From an uncultured Alphaproteobacteria bacterium (GTDB lineage Bacteria; Pseudomonadota; Alphaproteobacteria; Rhizobiales; Hyphomicrobiaceae): a stretch of 6,172 bases of DNA. The DNA is taken from NCBI GenBank assembly GCA_937950105.1, contig CALFEM010000327.1, positions 1 through 6,172 on the forward strand. Reading direction: 5' to 3'. Under the pieces are notes generated by a model. It searched no databases. It had not been told where the DNA came from and saw nothing but the letters and a program-made list of their open reading frames with translations. Made by a program: the position numbers and the translations under genes. Shown here in pieces: positions 1-4,732 of this stretch (positions are counted from its first letter, which is position 1; every line of letters begins with the position of its first letter).

Positions 1-47
1 ACGAGATGCCTAAGTGACTGGAGTTCAGACGTGTGCTCTTCCGATCT
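1..47. other. Illumina TruSeq adapter left on the contig end (not genomic)
   Basis: Bases 1-7 (ACGAGAT) match the 3' end of the P7 flow-cell primer. Bases 8-13 (GCCTAA) are a 6-base index, the reverse complement of TTAGGC, which I recall as TruSeq index 3. Bases 14-47 match the whole 34-base TruSeq read-2 primer region, ending in GCTCTTCCGATCT. The three parts are in the exact order of a library primer, so this is technical sequence. Genomic sequence starts at base 48. Reading frames that begin or end inside this block contain adapter-derived residues and should be trimmed. Confidence 0.98.
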
Positions 48-950
48 GAGTGGATAAGTCTGGTTGACGTTGATGGTGACGATACCGCGCGCCACCACGT
101 CGAACAGCGCGTTGGCGCTGGCAACCAGTTCGTCCCGCTTGGCGATGTAGGTGAAGAGTGTCGGCCGCGTCGCGTACAGCGAGCCCTTGGTGGCGAGCAA
201 CCCGAGATCGAAGCCCTCGATCTTGCCGGAGGCATTGCCGAACGACACCCACAGCCCGCGCGGCTTCAGGCAGTCGAGCGACCCCGGATAGGTGTCCTTG
301 CCGATGCCGTCGTAGACGACGTCGCAGCCCTTGCCGCCGGTGAGTTCGCGCACCCGCTCGACGAAGTTCTCGCGACGGTAGTTGATCACGTGCGTGCAGC
401 CGGCGGCGCGGGCCTGCTCCGCTTTCTCGTCCGAGCCGACCGTGCCGATGATGGTGGCACCGAGGTGGCGCGCCCACTGGCAGGCGATGAGGCCGACGCC
501 TCCCGCCGCGGCGTGGAACAGCAGCGTCGTCTCCGGACCGACCTTGAACGTGCGCAGCAGCAGGTACTCGGCGGTCATGCCCTGCAGCATCATCGCCGCC
601 GCCGTCTGGTAGGGGATGGCGTCGGGCAGCTTCACGACACGCTCGGCCGGGATGATGCGCTCCTCGGCATAGGCGCCGATCGGATTGGCGTAGGCGACGC
701 GATCCCCCGGCTCGAGCCCCGTGACGCCGGCACCGACCGCGAGCACCTCGCCCGCCCCTTCCATGCCGATCACGGCCGGCAGCGCGGCCAGCGGGTAGCT
801 GCCGCTGCGGTGGTAGACGTCGATGTAGTTGAGGCCGACGGCATGATGGCGGATGCGGATTTCGCCCGGCCCCGGCGCGCCGACATCGACCGCCTCCCAG
901 CGCATCGCCTCGGGTCCGCCGTACTGGTGGATGCGGATGGCGTGGACCAT
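48..950 (-). CDS. qor: NADPH:quinone oxidoreductase (QOR / zeta-crystallin type), 3' end missing
   Basis: This is a zinc-independent medium-chain dehydrogenase/reductase that transfers electrons from NADPH to quinones in the cytosol. The minus strand from the ATG at 950 gives 301 codons with no stop before the adapter. The N-terminal GroES-like part carries GLNYIDVYHRSGSYP (residues 39-53) and IGMEGAGEV (61-69). The nucleotide-binding loop FHAAAGGVGLIACQWA lies at 145-160, followed by VINYRRENFVERV (188-200) and LWVSFGNASG (233-242). From memory the sequence tracks E. coli QorA (about 327 residues) closely to its YPL motif, so roughly the last 23 residues are missing. An AGGGAG ribosome site lies 7 bases before the ATG (958-963). 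The gene is divergent from the lipoprotein gene. The 3' end is lost because the assembled contig stops in adapter at base 47. It is not a biological truncation or a pseudogene. Confidence 0.93.
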
Positions 951-1012
951 GGCAAATCTCCCTGAACTCCCGGCCGGACCGGCTCGCCAGCACGCGTGGC
1001 AACACTTTGGAA

Positions 1013-1037
1013 AGCCGAATCGGCCGAACCATCGGCT
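1013..1037. promoter_or_regulatory. Dyad-rich segment in the qor/lipoprotein divergent region, possible operator
   Basis: The 195 bases between the divergent starts (951-1145) hold no gene I can support. Within them AGCCGA (1013-1018) and TCGGCT (1032-1037) form an inverted repeat. A nested odd palindrome GCCGA-A-TCGGC lies at 1014-1024, and another CCGA/TCGG pair lies inside. Such clustered half-sites between divergent genes could be an operator, but in G+C-rich DNA short dyads also arise by chance. I could not place a convincing -35/-10 pair in either direction. Confidence 0.2.
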
Positions 1038-1131
1038 CTCGGGCAACGTGCGTGCGGCAACTTGTGCTCGCCACCGTGATCTGCCTTGAGCGTGCCACGC
1101 ATGCCTTCTATGGGCACGGACGAGGGTTCAC

Positions 1132-1137
1132 AAGGGG
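1132..1137 (+). promoter_or_regulatory. Ribosome binding site fixing the lipoprotein start
   Basis: AAGGGG lies 8 bases before the ATG at 1146. The earlier in-frame starts (TTG 1086, ATG 1101, ATG 1110) would add hydrophilic residues before the signal peptide, which would be unusual for an exported lipoprotein. This site therefore favours 1146. Confidence 0.6.
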
Positions 1138-1145
1138 CTCAACGG

Positions 1146-1610
1146 ATGCCGTTCGCCATATCACGCCGCGCGCTCCCGTGCCGCGCAGCCGCGCTCGCCG
1201 CCACCGTCGCGGCCGCAGCGCTCGTCTCGGCGTGCGCGTCTCCGGAGCCGCCCCAGGTTGCATCGGGCAGCATGTCGTGCCTCGACGACAGCCCGCATTG
1301 CATCGCGCAGCGCCAGACCGCCTTGCGCCACCTCGTAACGCGCAGCGACCGCCACTGGGTGCGCGACCGCGCCAGCGTCGATTCGTATGCCTCCGGCGTG
1401 CGGCTGTTCGCGTTCAAGACCAAGAAGAAGGACCTGACCTGCGACGAGTTGCAGGCGGCACGGCGCGAGGCCGATAGCGCCGATGTCGTACTGCGTGGAC
1501 CCGAGGGCCGCCGGCTCACGCCCGCGCAGCTTTCGCGCGGTTCGATGTTCGCCGCCGAAGTTTCGCGCGAGCTTTCGCGCGAGCAGGCCCGCCGCTGCCG
1601 GCGCGGTTAG
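1146..1610 (+). CDS. Small predicted lipoprotein, conserved hypothetical, five cysteines in the mature part
   Basis: The function is unknown. The 154-residue product starts with a charged n-region (MPFAISRR) and has an alanine-rich hydrophobic stretch (about 14-27). It then shows a lipobox VSAC with the lipidated cysteine at residue 30, so it should be exported and anchored to a membrane. The mature part contains C45 and C52 (SCLDDSPHC), C99 (LTCDEL) and C151 near the end. There is also a YASGVRLFAFKTKKK segment at 81-95 and SRGSMFAAEVSRELS at 130-144. Four cysteines beyond the lipid anchor could form two disulfides in the periplasm. The arrangement resembles small hypothetical proteins I recall from Hyphomicrobiales genomes, but I cannot name a family. 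It stands alone on the plus strand, divergent from qor and convergent with the transporter gene, 72 bases from that gene's end. Confidence 0.8.
   Translation: MPFAISRRALPCRAAALAATVAAAALVSACASPEPPQVASGSMSCLDDSPHCIAQRQTALRHLVTRSDRHWVRDRASVDSYASGVRLFAFKTKKKDLTCDELQAARREADSADVVLRGPEGRRLTPAQLSRGSMFAAEVSRELSREQARRCRRG
1561..1584 (+). repeat. Perfect 12-base tandem duplication inside the lipoprotein gene
   Basis: TTTCGCGCGAGC occurs twice back to back (1561-1572 and 1573-1584), and TTTCGCGCG occurs a third time at 1532-1540. In frame the copies give SREL and SREQ (residues 140-147). The duplication keeps the reading frame and lies in a charged, probably helical C-terminal region. Confidence 0.85.
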
Positions 1611-1682
1611 AGTCCGGCAGCTCCGCGCGACGGTAGCTGCACAGCGCTTCATCTCCCGCGTCGGGATGGGGCAGAGCGGCGC

Positions 1683-2828
1683 TCAGTGCGCCGACGCCAG
1701 CGGCAGTTCACCGATGGCCATGCGCGGCACCGCGTTCGATACCGCAGCCGTCGCAGCACCGGACTGCGCCGCGTCCGTCGCCGGAGCGCGATCGAGCATC
1801 CAGTCGGTCACGGCCGCGCCGACCCACATCGAGACGAGCGCCAGGAACCCCGTCAGCGCGAACACCGAGCTGCCGGTCACGGCGGCGCCGACAGCACAAC
1901 CGCCGGCCAGCATGGAGCCGAAGCCCATCAGCGTTGCGCCGGTCAGATAGCGCGCCATGCTGGAGCCGCCGTGATAGCCCTCGAGTTTGAAGTCGCGCGC
2001 CAGGATCGAGGCGACGAACGAGCCGGCGAACACGCCGGGGATCAAGCCGACATCGAAGCCGAGCGGAATCGAGGGCGCGTTGATGAGCCCCATCAAGGTG
2101 TCGGCCGACGGTCCGGTGAAGCTGATGCTCTTGACGGTGATGGGCTCGAACGAGACCTGCGCGACGAGATAGGTGACGAGCCAGCTCGCGGCGATCATCA
2201 CGCCGACGCCGAAGGCACCGGCGCGCACCCAAAGGCCGACCTTGTTGCGCACTGCGAGCCACAGGCCGCCGGCCAGCAGCAGCAGACCAACAGCGAGGCC
2301 GAAACCGGAGCCGGCGCCCAGCGCCGACAGCACATCGCGCGCCGAACCGCCATCGATGACCCAGAGGTTGCCGAGCGCTTCGCGCGCGGGCGACAGCGCG
2401 CCACGCAGCGACGCCTGCGCCACCAGCGTCAACACGAGCCCCGAAACCAGCGCGCGCAGGTTGCCGGTTGCCGACAGCACCAGCAGCCGGCTGGCGCAGC
2501 CGCGCGCCATGATCATGCCGACGCCGAACATCAAGCCGCCGATGATGGCGCCGGAGAGCGAGCCCTGCCCGGCGAGCTGGCGCGCCTCCTTCACGTCGAG
2601 CGCCCCGGCGACGATCAGCCCCTGCGTCACGGCGATGGCCGCGGCGAAGGCGATCAGCCAGATGGCGAGCTTCGGCCCGGCCTCGCCGCGCGAGGTTTCG
2701 ATGGCGGCGGCACGGAAGCAGAACTTGCTGCGCTGCGCGAACGCACCGAACGCCAGACCGATGGCGAGACCGGCCATCGCCAGCACCGCGCCGTCACCAT
2801 AGCTTTCGACCAATCCAGACAGTGTCAC
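1683..2828 (-). CDS. YeeE/YedE (TsuA-type) sulfur-compound membrane transporter
   Basis: This is an inner-membrane permease of the family whose characterised members (TsuA, E. coli YeeE) import thiosulfate. The 381-residue product has about nine hydrophobic segments (roughly 12-30, 54-76, 91-109, 123-140, 173-194, 203-224, 260-278, 296-316 and 322-341). Three cysteine motifs are visible: QRSKFCFRA with C37, MARGCASRLL with C111 and LAGGCAVGA with C311. The last two have the GC-containing form expected of the substrate path. The length fits the full-size, single-chain form of the family rather than the half-size pairs. I chose the GTG at 2828 because a ribosome site precedes it. The open frame upstream to 2996 is cysteine-rich and lacks family character. 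No YeeD/TusA-like sulfurtransferase gene is adjacent, so the exact substrate (thiosulfate or another sulfur species) is not shown. The C-terminal ~35 residues are alanine-rich and probably a disordered tail. Confidence 0.88.
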   Translation of the reverse strand: MTLSGLVESYGDGAVLAMAGLAIGLAFGAFAQRSKFCFRAAAIETSRGEAGPKLAIWLIAFAAAIAVTQGLIVAGALDVKEARQLAGQGSLSGAIIGGLMFGVGMIMARGCASRLLVLSATGNLRALVSGLVLTLVAQASLRGALSPAREALGNLWVIDGGSARDVLSALGAGSGFGLAVGLLLLAGGLWLAVRNKVGLWVRAGAFGVGVMIAASWLVTYLVAQVSFEPITVKSISFTGPSADTLMGLINAPSIPLGFDVGLIPGVFAGSFVASILARDFKLEGYHGGSSMARYLTGATLMGFGSMLAGGCAVGAAVTGSSVFALTGFLALVSMWVGAAVTDWMLDRAPATDAAQSGAATAAVSNAVPRMAIGELPLASAH

Positions 2829-2834
2829 GACAGG

Positions 2835-2841
2835 CTCTCCC
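2835..2841 (-). promoter_or_regulatory. Ribosome binding site supporting the GTG start of the transporter gene
   Basis: On the minus strand GGGAGAG ends 6 bases before the GTG at 2828. An upstream in-frame ATG at 2873 has no comparable purine-rich site, and starting there would add a 15-residue polar leader before the first membrane segment. Confidence 0.6.
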
Positions 2842-2888
2842 GAAGCGGCCCGGCATGGCCGGATCGCGGACATCGCAGACGTCTCGCG

Positions 2889-2930
2889 ACAACACGGCTC
2901 CACGCGGCCGAAAAACTTGCTCTCGATCAA
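2889..2930 (-). promoter_or_regulatory. Proximal FNR/FixK-like box with a weak -10, candidate promoter of the transporter gene
   Basis: On the minus strand TTGAT-CGAG-AGCAA (2930 to 2917) matches the FNR/FixK/Anr consensus TTGAT-N4-ATCAA at 9 of the 10 fixed bases. Exactly 22 bases later comes TGTTGT (2894 to 2889), a weak -10. This is the spacing of a class II promoter with the activator centred near -41.5. Transcription would start near 2882, giving a leader of about 54 bases before the GTG at 2828. The -10 match is only 3 of 6, so the call rests mainly on the box and its spacing. Confidence 0.4.
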
Positions 2931-3027
2931 CAGGGAACATAGCGGGCGCAGTTCCGTCTGTGACGCCTGCACAAAGAGCGTGGGTACCCGCTGCACCGCA
3001 TTACGCTGCTACGAACATTCGAAGACG

Positions 3028-3069
3028 ATGATGCTGATATGCGCCGCGCTGAAATTTGATCTCGCTCAA
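3028..3069 (-). promoter_or_regulatory. Distal FNR/FixK-like box with a possible -10 pointing to the transporter gene
   Basis: The minus strand reads TTGAG-CGAG-ATCAA (3069 to 3056), again 9 of 10 fixed bases of the FNR-family consensus. CATCAT (3033 to 3028; 4 of 6 against TATAAT) begins 22 bases downstream, the class II distance. In the plus direction the equivalent position holds TGCGGG, so the orientation favours the transporter gene. A start near 3021 would give a leader of roughly 190 bases. It may instead act as an additional upstream site for the proximal promoter. Confidence 0.4.
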
Positions 3070-3081
3070 AGTGCGCCAGCA

Positions 3082-3100
3082 CGTCCCATCTTGCGGGACG
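3082..3100. other. Small perfect hairpin, CGTCCC/GGGACG
   Basis: CGTCCC (3082-3087) and GGGACG (3095-3100) are perfect complements around a 7-base loop. There is no T-run after it on either strand, so it is not a classic intrinsic terminator. It lies between the end of mtnP and the distal FNR-like box. It may contribute to ending mtnP transcription or be an unrelated protein site. Confidence 0.25.
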
Positions 3101-3124
3101 CCGCCGATTCACGTTCGCGCCGAA

Positions 3125-3151
3125 GGAGCGCAAACGATCGGGGCGCGCTCC
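3125..3151 (-). terminator. Possible terminator hairpin after mtnP
   Basis: GGAGCGC (3125-3131) pairs perfectly with GCGCTCC (3145-3151) around a 13-base loop. On the minus strand the stem begins 8 bases after the mtnP stop codon. The G+C-rich stem suits a terminator, but only two T residues follow it. It could therefore be a weak or Rho-assisted terminator, or a 3' mRNA-protecting hairpin. Confidence 0.35.
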
Positions 3152-3171
3152 CTACCCCCTACTCCCTACTC
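3151..3171. repeat. Three tandem heptamers (CCTACYC) overlapping the end of mtnP
   Basis: CCTACCC (3151-3157), CCTACTC (3158-3164) and CCTACTC (3165-3171) lie head to tail. Read on the minus strand the unit is GAGTAGG. The first two units in the mtnP direction encode its last residues S-R-E and its TAG stop, and the third supplies another TAG. Similar GGGAGTAG-like stutters occur in intergenic DNA of some Rhizobiales as far as I recall, but I cannot assign this one to a named repeat family. Confidence 0.7.
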
Positions 3172-4040
3172 TGCAGCACGCGGCCCGCGATGGCGTCGAG
3201 CTTGGCCACCAGTGTGGCATCGCGCACGTCGCGGCGGGTGATGATGGCCATATCGAGCGCACGGTCGGAGCCGAGCGGACAGGCCGGATGCTGCTTCGGG
3301 AAGTTGCGCGCGAGGTTGAGGATCAGGCGCTGCGCCTTCTCGCTGTTGCCCTTCATCACGCGAATGATGGAGGCGATGTCGACGTCGGAGTGGTCCTCGT
3401 GCCAGCAATCGAAGTCCGTCACCATGGCGACGGTCGCGTAGCAGATCTCCGCCTCGCGGGCGAGCTTGGCTTCCGGCATGTTGGTCATGCCGATGACGTC
3501 GCAGCCCCACGACCGGTAGAGCAGGCTTTCGGCGCGGGTCGAGAACTGCGGACCTTCCATGACGAGATACGTGCCGCCCTTCGAGACCTCGATGCCTTCC
3601 GCCTTGGCCGCCTCGAAGCAGGCGTCGGCGAGCAGCGGGCTGACCGGATCGGCCATGGTGACGTGGGCGACGAGACCGGGGCCGAAGAACGACTTCTCAC
3701 GCGCGAAGGTGCGGTCGATGAACTGGTCGACGACGACGAAATGACCGGGCGGATAGTGCTCCTTGAGTGAACCGCACGCCGAGATCGAGACGAGGTCGGT
3801 GACACCTGCGCGCTTCAGCGCGTCGATGTTGGCGCGGTAGTCGATGTGCGTCGGGGACACGCGGTGGCCGCGTCCGTGGCGCGGCAGGAAGCGGATCGGC
3901 AGCCCGTCGATCTCGGCGAACAGGATCTCGTCCGACGGCTCACCCCACGGGCTTTCGACTCTCTCCCAGCGCGGGTTCTCGATGCCCGGGAGATCGTAGA
4001 GACCGCTGCCGCCGATGAAGCCGAGTACGGATTGCGTCAT
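3159..4040 (-). CDS. mtnP: S-methyl-5'-thioadenosine phosphorylase
   Basis: This cytosolic enzyme cleaves methylthioadenosine with phosphate to adenine and 5-methylthioribose-1-phosphate, the first step of methionine and adenine salvage from that compound. The 293-residue product matches the MTAP branch of the nucleoside phosphorylase-2 family throughout. It has the phosphate loop GFIGGSGLYD (7-16), RHGRGHRVSPTHIDYRANI (54-72), SACGSL (87-92) and DQFIDRT (105-111). MEGPQFSTRAES is at 161-172, IGMTNMPEAKLAREAE at 183-198 and TDFDCW at 208-213. The two aspartates in the last motif (D209, D211) are those that select adenine rather than 6-oxopurines, which argues for MTAP over purine nucleoside phosphorylase. 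GAGGA lies 9 bases before the ATG. The ATG overlaps the upstream gene's stop in an ATGA, suggesting translational coupling. No adenine phosphoribosyltransferase gene follows it here. Confidence 0.96.
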   Translation of the reverse strand: MTQSVLGFIGGSGLYDLPGIENPRWERVESPWGEPSDEILFAEIDGLPIRFLPRHGRGHRVSPTHIDYRANIDALKRAGVTDLVSISACGSLKEHYPPGHFVVVDQFIDRTFAREKSFFGPGLVAHVTMADPVSPLLADACFEAAKAEGIEVSKGGTYLVMEGPQFSTRAESLLYRSWGCDVIGMTNMPEAKLAREAEICYATVAMVTDFDCWHEDHSDVDIASIIRVMKGNSEKAQRLILNLARNFPKQHPACPLGSDRALDMAIITRRDVRDATLVAKLDAIAGRVLQSRE

Positions 4041-4624
4041 TCTTCGTCATCCTCGCCGTCGTTGGACTGTTCCTCGTCGCCGTCGCCGCCTGCATCCCCT
4101 GCGTTGGCAGATGCGCAGAGCTCGAGCGTCCGCGCCACGAACGCCGCGAAGTTCGGGTGCTGCGCCTGCCCTGCCTCGACGATGCTTTCCGGCGAACGCA
4201 GCGGTCGCGCGAGAAAAGCCGCGGCCTGCTCGCGGAACGCGTCGAACGCCGGTTGCCGCAGGTTCTCCTCGTCCCGCACGAAGCGGCCGAGCGAGGCGAA
4301 CCACCAGTAGCCTTGAGCCAGCGCCTCGACGAGAGAGGTGGCGTCACCGGCGATGACGGCGATGCCCTCGCCCTCGGAGCCGAGGAACACCACCGGCGGC
4401 GCACGATCGCCGAGTTCGGGATAGCGCCAGAGGCAATAGAGCCCGCCGGTCGCGTCGACGCCGACCAGATCGAACGTGTGGCCGCCATCACGCCAGGCGG
4501 GCGCGCCGAACCAGTAGTCGAGCGTCACCGGCCAGTCGACCTCGGTGCGCACGCGGAACTCGATCTGGAAGGGTCCGTGCTCGGCGTCCTGCCGCCGCAG
4601 AAACTCGAGGGCATCGGTAGTCAA
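4037..4624 (-). CDS. SUKH/SMI1-KNR4-like hypothetical protein with an acidic tail
   Basis: The role is unknown. The 195-residue product has no signal peptide or membrane segment and should be cytosolic. The central part, with DLVGVDATGGLYCLWRYPE at 52-70 and PPVVFLGSEGEGIAVIAGD at 76-94 followed by SLVEALAQG (97-105), has the pattern of SUKH-fold proteins (GxYxLW, then PVVFLGSEGE, then a short helix). The remainder (about 106-170) looks helical. The last ~19 residues are very acidic (GDGDEEQSNDGEDDEE within 180-195). SUKH proteins are often immunity proteins against secreted toxins, but no toxin gene is visible. The position between petC and mtnP, overlapping mtnP by 4 bases, suggests a housekeeping partner or a hitchhiker. 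The start is a TTG supported by a strong ribosome site. The family assignment is from pattern memory only. Confidence 0.72.
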   Translation of the reverse strand: MTTDALEFLRRQDAEHGPFQIEFRVRTEVDWPVTLDYWFGAPAWRDGGHTFDLVGVDATGGLYCLWRYPELGDRAPPVVFLGSEGEGIAVIAGDATSLVEALAQGYWWFASLGRFVRDEENLRQPAFDAFREQAAAFLARPLRSPESIVEAGQAQHPNFAAFVARTLELCASANAGDAGGDGDEEQSNDGEDDEE

Positions 4625-4631
4625 GCGACCG

Positions 4632-4639
4632 CTCCCCCT
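4632..4639 (-). promoter_or_regulatory. Strong ribosome binding site for the TTG-started SUKH-like gene
   Basis: On the minus strand AGGGGGAG lies 7 bases before the TTG at 4624. It is the best Shine-Dalgarno match nearby, and there is no ATG or GTG in a better position, so it decides the start in favour of the rare TTG codon. Confidence 0.65.
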
Positions 4640-4678
4640 GTTGCCCGGACCACGACGCCATGCGACGACCCATAACGA

Positions 4679-4706
4679 GAAAAGGCCCCGCGAGCGAGGC
4701 CTTTTC
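4679..4706 (-). terminator. Intrinsic terminator after petC, symmetrical
   Basis: GAAAAGGCC (4679-4687) and GGCCTTTTC (4698-4706) form a perfect 9-bp stem with a 10-base loop. On the minus strand it follows the petC stop by 26 bases, and the T residues of the descending arm form the U-rich end, as in many proteobacterial terminators. The A and T runs are symmetrical, so it could also work from the plus strand, where no gene arrives. It separates the bc1 operon from the SUKH-like/mtnP pair, whose promoter would then lie within about 4625-4678. I cannot place its boxes. Confidence 0.8.
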
Positions 4707-4732
4707 GTAAGTTCGGAATTTCGTTGCGGGCG

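Noticed and set aside
33..965. Long plus-strand open frame of 310 codons
   Set aside because: It starts inside the adapter (MLFRS) and runs antisense to qor with G+C-driven composition and no domain pattern.
25..1098. Long minus-strand open frame of 357 codons across the qor region
   Set aside because: It is arginine-rich and out of frame with the clear QOR sequence, and its C-terminus is translated adapter (IGRAHV). It is a shadow of qor.
1611..1682. Weak dyads (GCAGCT/AGCTGC; CCCG-CGT-CGGG) between the convergent lipoprotein and transporter genes as a shared terminator
   Set aside because: The stems are only 4-6 bp and no T-run follows on either strand, so chance in G+C-rich DNA is as likely. 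Nothing else is visible in these 72 bases.
1686..2942. 418-codon plus-strand frame opposite the transporter gene
   Set aside because: Its composition is almost entirely R, A, H, Q, D and E, typical of the antisense of a hydrophobic membrane-protein gene, and the minus strand has the family cysteine motifs.
2829..2996. N-terminal extension of the transporter up to an ATG at 2996
   Set aside because: The added residues are polar and cysteine-rich, unlike family members, and the GTG at 2828 has a good ribosome site.
2917..3441. Plus-strand frame of 174 codons covering the 330-base gap and the end of mtnP
   Set aside because: Half of it is antisense to mtnP. The rest has no ribosome site or recognisable motif, and it covers the FNR-like boxes, so the gap is better read as regulatory.
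4037..4624. SUKH-like gene as part of a toxin-immunity or defence cassette
   Set aside because: No toxin, secretion or nuclease gene is present, and both neighbours are housekeeping genes.
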